Assembly: GCA_027490225.1 (NCBI GenBank)
Contig: JAIXYK010000031.1
Span: 1-64,000, forward strand
Length of the DNA: 64,000 nt
Origin: Bacteroidota bacterium
Lineage (GTDB): Bacteria > Bacteroidota > Bacteroidia > M30B66
Reading direction: 5' to 3'
Part shown: positions 60,201 through 64,000 of the stretch, piece by piece
Layout: each line of letters begins with the position of its first letter
Numbering within the stretch: position 1 is the stretch's first letter
Made by a program: the position numbers and the translations under genes
The notes under the pieces: generated by a model
Databases searched by the model: none
Told to the model about the DNA's origin: nothing
What the model saw: the letters and a program-made list of their open reading frames with translations, nothing else

Positions 60201-63134
60201 AATTGCAATAGAGGACGGGGAAATAAATGCATTATCTTTTCCGATAACTATATATGAACCAGCAGGAATTGTCGCAGGGAACTGAGCAGAGCCAGTAGAA
60301 GTTGCGGTAAAAGGATTAGAACCAGCAAGTGTAGTTGCAACTTGTGTCCAAGAAGAGGCGTTGTAAAAACCCATATAAGGAGTAACTCCTGCATTATAAT
60401 TTGTTCCAACATCACCTGAATTGTATTGTCCAACCACAGGCGTTAAATTACTATTACCTGCAACAGCTTCTGTAATATACCAACTTCTAAGTACTGTGCT
60501 TGTAGGATCTGCAGCATTTGGAGGATTTCCATCAGCTACTCTTATTCCATAAGTATCACTTGTTCCTGTATTTGTAAATGTTATTGGGTTATATACCGAA
60601 TTACCAACAGGGAAAACAACAGCGGTACCTGCTACAATTTGTCTTAACTGACCGGTATTGCTTGTTCTTACATAGCTGGTTGAACTTCCGCTGGCTGTAG
60701 TACCAACTGTCATATTATTTGTACCCAACACAAAAAATCCTGCAGTAAGTGTTAACGTATTATTTACAATGACCGGAATTCCAAGCGTTACAGTTGTACT
60801 TCCAGTTTTATCGATGAGCAACCAATCGAACGTAACATTTGCATTTGTGCTTGTTATATTTTGTGCGTTACCTAAAACAAAGAATACTGCTCTAGAATTA
60901 TTCACTAAAGAGCCATTCATTGCAAAATTACCACCTAAATATAAATCACCAGCACTTGCATTTAAAGTTAAAGTTGTACTTGCATTAACAGTAATGTTTC
61001 CCGGCGCACCTCTTCCTCCTGCAAGGGTAAGATTAGTACCTGCATTTTGAATAATAACATTTGCAGGAATACCAAAACCAACAGCAACAGTTGTAGATGC
61101 ACCACCTGTCCATTCGTTGCTCGTTCCATAAGGCCCTCCTGTATTGTATACCAAAGTAGAAGAAGCACCGTAATTAGGGGAATTTGTGCTAATACTTCCT
61201 CCTGAATTAATTTGTAATGTACCATTAATAGTAGTTACAGCAGCTCCTGGATTTAAACTACCTGATGAAACGACAACCGTAATACTTGTTCCAATGGTTA
61301 ATGTACCAGATGAGCTTCCACTTATTGTTTTATTATTAGTTACAGCAATTGTAGCTGCTGAACTTGAAGTAATATTTTTAACAGTTCCACCAGTAGCTCC
61401 ATTTGCCAATATATTTCCACCTGAATTATTTAAAGTAAGCGTTCTTCCATTTAAATCTAATGAGCCTGCGTTTAAGAATTGTAACACATCACCTGCGGTA
61501 GTATTTATTGTAACATTTGTAGATGAAGCAATTTGCACAGACCCTGCAGATTTTCCTATCAATAAATAATCGAAAAACTGAGTACCACTTCCTGCGGTTA
61601 TTACAGATGTACCTGTTCCTGTAAAGTAAACTGCTCTTGTATTGTTTGTCCAAGTACTACCGTTATTAGTTAGATTACCTCCTAAATACAAATCACCTGA
61701 TGTTGCGTTGAGCACCATACCACAGGATGCGTTAACAGTTACATTTCCCGGAACTCCTCTGCCGCCGGCTAGGGTAAGCGTACCAGTTTGAACAGTAACA
61801 TTTGCGGGTATTCCAGAGCCTGCTGCAACAGACGCAATTGCCCCTCCAGTCCACTCATTAGATGTACCATAGGTGGTGTTATAAATTAAAGTTGAAGAAG
61901 AACCATAAGTTGGTGTAGTTTGAAAATTACCACCATTTATTTGTGTTGTTCCGTTTAAAGTTAAGGCTGTTCCCTGCACCGCATTTGTTCCCGTAACTAG
62001 CAAAAAAGTTCCAGTTGTCCCGCTGGAAGGAACAGTTCGCGCAACACCCATATTAATTCCTCCGCCACCTTGCACGGTAACATTCGCAGGCCCATTTGTG
62101 GCAGGCCAATACGTGTGTCCTGCGTTAATTGGACCATAAGGACCTGATGTATTATTATATACTAAAGTACTTGAAGTACCGTAAGTCCAAGTTCCTCCTG
62201 ACGCAAAACCTCCTTGATTTATTTGAAAAGTTCCATTAATAGTTGCTGTTCCTGTAATTGTTAAAGAAGCATCCACTATTAAAGTTCCACCTAAATCTAC
62301 TGTAACATTGGCAAGTTGTTGAGCAGTAGTAATTCTCATGGTTGCACCACTATTTACTACTATGCTATTACCAACTGGGATTGTTGTGCCTCCAGTTCGG
62401 TTTAGTTGCATCGTTCCTCCATTAACTGTTGTTAAACCTGTATACGAATTAGCACCTGTTAGCAAAAGAATACCTGCTCCAGTACCAACTTTTCTTAATG
62501 GATTTGCGCCGGTAATTGCAGAACTGATAGTTATACCCCCAGCTGCGTCAATTGCAATAACATTAGCTGTAGCATTACCCAAACCAATGTTTAAATTTTG
62601 TGTTCCGTTTGCAATGGTGTGAGTAGTAGCGCTATTGTTTCTTATAATAGTATTTGCGATTGTATTTATTGTTGTTCCATTAAGCGTCAAAGTTCCTGCT
62701 GCAGTTCCTGAGCTATTATTTACAGTTCTAGCAGTGGTCGCAGAAGCTCCAAAATGAATGGATCCTATGCTTGAATTTGCACCTGGGATTCCATTCATGT
62801 TTATTCCAGAAGTTGGCTGAGTATTTAAATTAAAAAATGCTTCAGCTGCTGTTCCTGATGGTACACCACCAGAAGACCAATTTCCTGCAGTTAGCCACGC
62901 TCCGCTGCTGGCACCAGACCAAACACTTTGCCCCCAGCTCGCATTGCTGATTAAAACAAGCGTTGCTGCAAGTAAAAAGCTCCGGTTCGCCATCCGTTTT
63001 AATCGGAAATTGCTTTTTTGGAGGTGAGTTTTGTTTTGGGAGGTTGATTTTAAATTTGCTACTGGCAAAAGTTCAACATTGGTAGTGTTGAAGATGGTAA
63101 GCAGTAGGTTTTTTAAAGTAGAAATCATTCTCAT
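45267..63134 (-). CDS. Giant T9SS-exported beta-strand-repeat surface protein (about 5955 residues)
   Basis: A very large, Thr/Asn/Ser/Gly-rich, Cys-poor protein, probably a cell-surface adhesin. Residue positions below count from the upstream TTG at 63197 (21 residues before the ATG used here). An autotransporter-associated beta-strand (PATR) segment lies near 210-265 (GILLLTGANSYTGLTTVNGGTMQL); many modules of type GSISTNSPNYGASSTLVYN; three 152-155-residue repeats (about 990-1450); a FN3-like domain (about 1455-1585); a choice-of-anchor-D domain (near 1935); two IPT/TIG domains (near 3355-3440 and 4110-4200); further beta-strand modules; a final FN3-like stretch (VELLSFDAVP); and a T9SS type A sorting domain (last 85). 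ATG candidates are 63134, 63128 and 62993; the signal peptide (NRSFLLAATLVLISNASWGQ) follows 62993. I see no frameshift. Confidence 0.9.
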   Translation of the reverse strand: MRMISTLKNLLLTIFNTTNVELLPVANLKSTSQNKTHLQKSNFRLKRMANRSFLLAATLVLISNASWGQSVWSGASSGAWLTAGNWSSGGVPSGTAAEAFFNLNTQPTSGINMNGIPGANSSIGSIHFGASATTARTVNNSSGTAAGTLTLNGTTINTIANTIIRNNSATTHTIANGTQNLNIGLGNATANVIAIDAAGGITISSAITGANPLRKVGTGAGILLLTGANSYTGLTTVNGGTMQLNRTGGTTIPVGNSIVVNSGATMRITTAQQLANVTVDLGGTLIVDASLTITGTATINGTFQINQGGFASGGTWTYGTSSTLVYNNTSGPYGPINAGHTYWPATNGPANVTVQGGGGINMGVARTVPSSGTTGTFLLVTGTNAVQGTALTLNGTTQINGGNFQTTPTYGSSSTLIYNTTYGTSNEWTGGAIASVAAGSGIPANVTVQTGTLTLAGGRGVPGNVTVNASCGMVLNATSGDLYLGGNLTNNGSTWTNNTRAVYFTGTGTSVITAGSGTQFFDYLLIGKSAGSVQIASSTNVTINTTAGDVLQFLNAGSLDLNGRTLTLNNSGGNILANGATGGTVKNITSSSAATIAVTNNKTISGSSSGTLTIGTSITVVVSSGSLNPGAAVTTINGTLQINSGGSISTNSPNYGASSTLVYNTGGPYGTSNEWTGGASTTVAVGFGIPANVIIQNAGTNLTLAGGRGAPGNITVNASTTLTLNASAGDLYLGGNFAMNGSLVNNSRAVFFVLGNAQNITSTNANVTFDWLLIDKTGSTTVTLGIPVIVNNTLTLTAGFFVLGTNNMTVGTTASGSSTSYVRTSNTGQLRQIVAGTAVVFPVGNSVYNPITFTNTGTSDTYGIRVADGNPPNAADPTSTVLRSWYITEAVAGNSNLTPVVGQYNSGDVGTNYNAGVTPYMGFYNASSWTQVATTLAGSNPFTATSTGSAQFPATIPAGSYIVIGKDNAFISPSSIAISNSAPAASNQNAGTNDVVLQRLDLAVTVANTSLTGLNVTTAGSYISADITNLKVRYSTDNILDVGDATLSTLTTPGVSGAKVFPSFTSQALISGATYYIFITADIAPAATGGNTINLGTTAFSNISFSSGTKTGTDPVAAGGVQTFVSTSPSIAISNSAPASSNQNAGTNDVVLQRLDFAVTVAGTTFNGLTVTTTGTYASADIINLKVRYSTDNILDGGDATLSTLTTPGVAGSKVFPSFTAQALAIGTYYIFITADIASTATGGNTIGLGNTAFSNISFTSGTETGTDPVAASNTVTIVNPAIAISNSSPAASSHIPSSTDIVLNRFDFAVTSSNATLTGITVTTAGTYTSADVVNLKVRYSTDATLDGGDATLSTFTTPGVAGSKVFPSFTSQVINAGTTGYIFITADISATATPNNTISLGTTAFSNLTFTLGNKTGTNPVAAGNTRTFIKAEPTNYPTLFACGTTTATSIPLTWTDASTGILPDGYLIQWSNTSYASITAPSDGTPVADLANATLGARNVAQGVGNYTIPSLTSGTTYFMRIWSYTNSGSNINYKLVGEPQTSCATTTAPVTIWTNPIAGTNPGAANPYTTGQTVDPLIAVSGIGMGPGIANATANDRYNANGWNTGALDANDYFSLTLTPNTGYQINFNNLVYTSQASGTGPTNIAIRSSVDGYTANIGTPSITGTTISLTAGTYQNINSAITFRVYAWGGTGGTFSINDFTFTGNVVSLGTITTGTIGGGTTTYCAGVAGVSVPFTYSPAGNFPNGVANFTAQLSDASGLFGSPVNLQSVTSNASGSQSISVTIPSGTLTGTGYRIRVVSTSPTVNGIANVTNLTINNSITSITPAGAQTLVTSTNGATLTVNEGHTFSSRQWKYGTAPGGPYGTNLGTAQTQVPNFASAGTYYIVCESTYPAPCSNTVTSNEVVFTVNNPAPEINITGNSVNIVDGDNTPSLTDHTTFVNTAWGATATRTFTIQNTGSSTLNISGVSPYVLISGSNPSNFSITTPPSNSIAAGSSTTFVVTFTPNAVASFDAILTIPSNDSDEPNYAFYIQGVGTASNLSDVSFNSGSAVSTNANIDYISYQGTVLSNTGTGVNGSAGVMGFFLRDGGATLTDADNLGTELTGITFSVTNPGSIRSARLFNGASPLGAAVTVSGTSPIVFSGLTGVSVADNAQLALSLRVTFNAPVTDNQQMQFTVTSVTSAVSGSSAFAAGNGGGATSSTTGDINRIEVTADRLAFLVQPITTTVSTNMATVTVRGTDLGSSLDLDYTGSIDITSTGSLTGTPVNASAVAGVATYSTLNHSATGTNLTLTATTTGLAFSNTIGSDPFDIVSTPLNSYRTTASGLWNSNTALPAIWERLTAGWTASNSPAYGTSNNVYIRNGHTLTTNGAFGNTVNLIIESGGTLIVDHPSTAASILVRSGGTLQVNASFTIAIGGTFTVEDNADVFLNFAFGNPSTSIWQGNENFGALSNLNIWNWDDAQPLINGNVTANTYSGYSAAFGNVYIDIAGASGIGANWTLLGSSTGTINLTHGNFEFDSPDGFDIRFFTTIGGSATVGIQGDLVLNSGWSSARNVALTTSTATLVMNLKGNLVHNSPGTFTVRASNSISGSATFNIDGNIVMNGAGTAATTRFWLNQNAYGTANGALGIVNLKGNITVGANPILGNLGAIADQQFNFTGTTTQLVNIASVVSGSGSAGVPMAIKANAIVQLNTNNLTLNNNSSLVVEANGTLDFGFNGTTALLVNQPGTPTGTNTFNSAQGSILKITSPDGIVGTVTANLGNVQLPVSNKTFNNTATFWYIGKANQVTGNALTVGSTGKVVISDLDLDTYTLTLSNNIGISNGTLVDALGGKLDIRRGIVVGTNSADFSGTGRLVMSGGTYRIQSNSATVPFLSNYANYSLTGGTVELNATGNQTLSGAPPAYYNIAATGSNTFGTDFKGVSSALIVNNNVLVSGTSVFDLQSNGMTGAAGLTMTGGRLRMAKLNVTLPEITGVATPYAISGGIVELYGSATGQTHSIRGTYNAGASNVSYFNVELNSASASVGALLANVVAQAGFSVQDVFNVNSPTCFQLGSGFTISDAGVTSTFNVNAGATLKYGGTIDASGATGNLRTDIRNLPTTASYGFVGSISPQTVGTGLPATMVNLYMDKDLATNVVTLAGNATVSNQLVLGTGILDAVSNTVFVSNTATTGITGASANSFVSGRLNRSLPASLLTGTTYNFPVGKQSPITYLPANLVNPTTGTGAVSVTMEAFNTNSGGTPDPNSIGSLSTAEYWSLAATGNFNGSQFTLARPTAVSPLSSIGRSTTTATGTYVFIGGTPSGSQIANSNFSAGNTQFLAFANPIAPPTITLVQGTSPTFAPQADYTGYVGQTLTITGTNFTSTAGMTVSIGGLAATTFTVVNSTTITAVVAQAASGATVVVTNTVTSGTTNAAFTFLGWISDASTDWGTGSTWLGGVVPPASVAVTIAHAVTANGVVANNPNTLTIRSGSSLTFGAAGTLTVNTTLTNGGSIIMTAGGILTMANASAFANGSATFTGGTGTVVFAGSCTVSTTGGIPFNNVTINSPINLGLSTSIAGTLRVNQGGSITTNALTYGTASTLSYNGVFTQTANALEFPSVNGPTNFTANNSSLVVLPFSRTVNGNVRVLSGTLRSNGAVTLSMTGASATLEVTGILLGTDAGIGNDMILDITGLVTVTGSNITVCKVYSTNVAAGATLALARNNFEVRYGAFDINSNSTLRMDANGNVAAFDANSRVPVYAATANLVYNSGTAYGRLVEWSTLSGPAGYPGNVIIQNGTTLNIGAPTTNLGIVNNLTLGVTGSAGSLNMQSTNQAITVGGNLTIGSDVATSTLTLSTNATSPGIRVAGNWNRNSFGSLVGTGANGRGVFFNGTGAQSITANGGETFQFLLIQKTVGSNLTLNDPVTVNSTLTLTSGNVILGSNDLRAATQASGSATSYAITNGSGRLRLDVGSSNILFPVGNSTYNPVTLNNSGTADVYGVIARDGAAGSEADASKIVLRNWDINEGTAGGSNLAVTAQWNAPVAQTGQEEINFVRGNAIKWIGNFTSGAWTNNAATLSGSDPYTYTASGITTVGIFEPGIENAFLQIPLITSYTPTTAYTGEVITITGLNLNALTSVTLGGSAAILTTPAATSTTAYYIVGSGASGNLVATNAVGSTPATVPFTYLGYITNNNTDWNTGSTWLGGNVPIANATTTVNHDITINGTVVNAPNTILVNATKSIAFGGGSIGVNTSLTNNGTINMTGGGTLTFSATDVLTNNGTFTGGTGNVVFSGTGTVNGTTACQFNNFTINGLATLTRVPTINGIFQINAGGTISAAPNYGASSTLMYNTGANYGRDLEWSTATGAGAPVNVQISGNTTLIPAKITNAYNSVVLNVGGNLTIDAGSNMYMDFGGNNMLVNLNVTGNLNLNGNLSASQASGRDIYVGGNWTNNGSGVNFFPNNRAVFLNGTSIQTVGGSNASLTSFAFLILNNASGANLSAAINVNNGLTLTNGILSIGNFNLNMASATITGASTTRFIQTNGTGYLRRVVSSVDLTFPVGISTSYAPAILNQAGTSETIGVRVKATPFDQSLADANQMVNLQWYLNESTAGANNLVTKFQWNNGTPNDEASGFLRANGVFHGNWISGSTYGVRPTALSGADPYLSTSTVNYTGNLSDQLFLVGNINGFTSCVQTANNGQWNDPNSWNLGGTIIPSPNSNVCILHNINILTTDPNPDVVNSLTLNAGGSLTVGAGKTITIANLGSVVNASGSNLNFGNGEVYCNGTVAIAGANSVTFNNLTLNGNTTLTTAPIISNALQLNASSFFVSGSPTYLSGASLIYNTGGAYNMSQEWTGNSLTAGSGIPSNVTIQGGTTVNFPTSNRGFGGNLNITNGTLNLNGTSGDLYIGGNWTRNNTAAFNPNNRAVFFNGSGTQTIEITGGGTATFDYLFVDKTAGTLVISNSTATNVSVTGPLGGNIFRLNNATSLDLNGRTLSFTGASAGNIITAGGINTIGGASGGLISISGGTKTVTATGGGTFNFGSNVTLALAGGLNFGTNLSTVNGTLQIALGGFVSTNAPFYGTNSTLRYFSGSAYTRGTEWSATAGAGYPFNVTIDPNGSNTTLNMGSSAANQTIAGNLTINAGAASPGAGLNMQTMTGFLGVAGNVVVNNAGVLTLSTVVGGDIKVAGNFTRNTGGTLTQNNREVEMNGTTLQTINGVNGFAYLAINNTGSTVQISANTTVSNRLRLTNGTLDLNSLSVTMSNGSEIYRTNSTATMNAEASLTSGDVYDVRYAGTLTTGNEFSSNNTFVRDLIIESGALPTMGASRTVNRNVRLAGDLNLGTFTLTHRGRNATLGAAGSIEITSGNRNITGSAGCIYDVIGIGGNNPVEFTKQVTNPGGGTLNVGADVLMRIADGRMDFGSGSPTTINGTLQVALGGSVNPNPCYYGVGSTLRFANTVDYQVPAADITWSTGAIASGLPGIPWNVDINDTGTDLQLQDTRALRNNLTITNGTFTLTPAYTGSFNIGGNWTRTGASSAFNHNSKKVTFDRQSAGNQAITVGSGVSSETFYDLEVSTLTGDVQLGTSSNVNILNNLNFVNGRFNLNGVNNLIIGNSSANGTITGFGAGRYVISNGGNLRRYTNSNATYDFPVGDNATYSPAQLVLTNGGQANAYIDSKVVNAIHPNMTAPVPTRYIARYWSIEPTGLAGIPLYNINYTYSAADEVGTGVMYPVKYSTTNPVPGWFSCPGSSAVAITGTAGADDNVLKTFSWSGLTTFSDFTGAGNGSPLPVELLSFDAVPVNNAEVLVTWTTASEINNDQFIVERSLDAVNFEFVGEVNGAGNSNFTRNYTLTDVKPYNGVSYYRLRQVDFNGEQETFTPVAVFLTGAVGSSMNVFPNPATETATLNINGQYKGKAVLQIIDITGRNISKQQINLTEGSNAIKLDVDGLANGKYLLHVTLSDGTRMNKPLIINK
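58841..60222 (-). repeat. Three tandem 456-465-bp repeats in the giant gene
   Basis: A conserved anchor (ACTTAATGT-like) recurs at 59070, 59526 and 59991. Each unit encodes 152-155 residues starting IAISNS(A/S)PA and containing NLKVRYSTD, GDATLST, TTPGV and YIFITADI. The three are similar but not identical; the C-terminal one is the most diverged. Confidence 0.88.
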
Positions 63135-63452
63135 AGTTGGTGGGATTGATGTTGGAGGTTTGGGCTTTTTTGTTTGGTAGTTTCTTTTTAAAATCAATTA
63201 ATTACGGGCAGAAAATTGATGAAGATGAGTTTTGCTAGTAATGTCATGGTGATAATTTTTGTTCAAGATGTTAAAAGTAAGTTAATTTTATGTTTTGTAC
63301 AAATTATTAAGTAACTGAAATTTAATATATTATGAACAAATGTTTAACAATAGAGTGAGAATGCAGTCAATATGGGTGTTTGACGGTGTTAGAATGACAC
63401 AGTATGGATTGCGGGGGGTGATGTAAGGAATTGTTTTAGTTTTGAGTAAAAA

Positions 63453-63592
63453 GCATAAAGTTGAAAGCATAAAGTTGAAAGTATAAAGTTGAAAGTATAA
63501 AGGGGAAAGGGGAAAGGTGAAAGGCGAAAGTATAAAGTTGAAAGTATAAAGTTGAAAGTATAAAGTTGAAAGTATAAAGGGAATAGGAGAAA
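63453..63592 (+). repeat. Heptanucleotide array, consensus GNNNAAA, 20 units
   Basis: Twenty consecutive 7-base units without a single insertion or deletion. All but one (GGGAATA, 63579-63585) fit GNNNAAA exactly. The order of the variable triplets is CAT TTG CAT TTG TAT TTG TAT GGG GGG GGT GGC TAT TTG TAT TTG TAT TTG TAT, then GGGAATA, then GAG. The same unit alphabet (GTATAAA, GGGGAAA, GGAGAAA) occurs on the minus strand of 19981-20091. It ends about 320 bases upstream of the giant gene's ATG at 63134. Confidence 0.95.
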
Positions 63593-63771
63593 CGCGGTGG
63601 TTGGTGGGATGAAACTAAATTCATTTAAATTTATCCTATTTAAATGCTACATTTTAGAATTATAATTTCATTGTTTTTATACATTAATTTTTTGCATTTA
63701 TTTTTTAAAAATGATTTTTAATAATGCGATTTATTAACCTTTATTTGAATGATTATATGCGCATAAATGCT

Positions 63772-63866
63772 GCGTTAAGGATTGAGTGAAGGCTCCGCCG
63801 AGCGAAAGCCTGACCGCGCAATGGCGCTTTGGTTTGTGAGCTGGAAATTGCGGGGTAACGCCCAAA
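63772..63866 (+). repeat. Dispersed GC-rich intergenic repeat, family 1, copy d
   Basis: Begins GCGTTAAGGATTGAGTGAAGG, keeps the GATTG core and CCGAGCG stretch of copy c and closes with ACGCCCAAA. It is surrounded by strongly AT-rich non-coding DNA. Confidence 0.5.
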
Positions 63867-64000
63867 TGAAATATGCTATTAAATACTTGAATATAATTGT
63901 TTTGAAAACGATTTAATTCGTGATTTGAGTTTTATGTGTTAATTAAAAGTGTTATTGTTTGAAATTTGTTTTAAAATTCGATTTGAAATGCGAAGTGCAT

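Larger units (their letters stand above)
63135..64000. other. Non-coding right end of the window
   Basis: No gene can be supported. 63135-63452 is the upstream region of the giant gene and shows no clear -33/-7 pair. It is followed by the heptanucleotide array (63453-63592), an AT-rich stretch and a family 1 repeat (63772-63866). The final 130 bases show nothing recognisable. Confidence 0.7.

Noticed and set aside
63436-63624. A 62-codon frame on the minus strand rich in Phe, Tyr and Leu
   Set aside because: It is the translation of the heptanucleotide array; the peptide is periodic because the DNA is.

Overview
The window looks like a chromosomal segment of an AT-rich member of the Bacteroidota. 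The evidence: several secreted proteins end in a type IX secretion (T9SS) type A sorting domain; several upstream regions carry the Bacteroidota -7 promoter box TAnnTTTG; the gene content is typical of the phylum (short-form AMP nucleosidase, a fused alpha/beta E1 oxoacid dehydrogenase, DUF2911, DUF4197, a lipoprotein-type LptC beside coaX, GlnRS). The order cannot be fixed from sequence alone. I saw no prophage, insertion sequence, CRISPR array, rRNA or replication origin.

Layout. 1-2085: GC-rich intergenic repeats, then glnS. 2247-3861: a two-gene ABC exporter, preceded by a 595-bp non-coding stretch with a perfect 20-bp palindrome, an 86-bp tandem repeat and a dispersed repeat. 4457-9242: a signalling operon of an acidic orphan protein, a TPR-transmembrane-SpoIIE phosphatase and a membrane adenylate cyclase. 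9384-12614: E1 dehydrogenase and murQ. 12708-19980: a SanA-like protein, DUF4197, TerC, a dicarboxylate symporter, a secreted M43 metalloprotease and an outer-membrane protein. 20088-26727: one long co-directional run amn-holA-EVE-lipoprotein-dxr-DUF1801-uvrC-O-methyltransferase. 26726-27187: a divergent HSDR_N protein whose start codon overlaps that of amn. 27397-30264: coaX, an outer-membrane protein, lptC and a small membrane protein. 30373: tRNA-Phe. 30925-36897: a 1990-residue secreted subtilase. 37104-39023: PhnA, a THEP1-like NTPase and PfkB. 39090-44357: cyclophilin, sugar dehydrogenase, kelch-like protein and DUF2911. 44462-45169: Bax-inhibitor-1 family protein. 45267-63134: a single gene for a surface protein of almost 6000 residues. 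63135-64000: non-coding DNA with repeats.

How it fits together. Five proteins (M43 protease, subtilase, sugar dehydrogenase, kelch-like protein, giant repeat protein) carry T9SS sorting domains, so much of the window encodes the cell surface and secretome, but no T9SS machinery gene is present. The amn-to-O-methyltransferase run mixes nucleotide, replication, repair and isoprenoid functions. The cyclase/phosphatase operon is the clearest candidate for an uncharacterised signalling module.

The most unusual non-coding signal is a pair of phase-perfect heptanucleotide arrays with consensus GNNNAAA. One (20 units) lies upstream of the giant surface-protein gene. The other fills the whole space between two convergent genes. 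Two further dispersed GC-rich repeat families (four and two copies) sit only in intergenic gaps.
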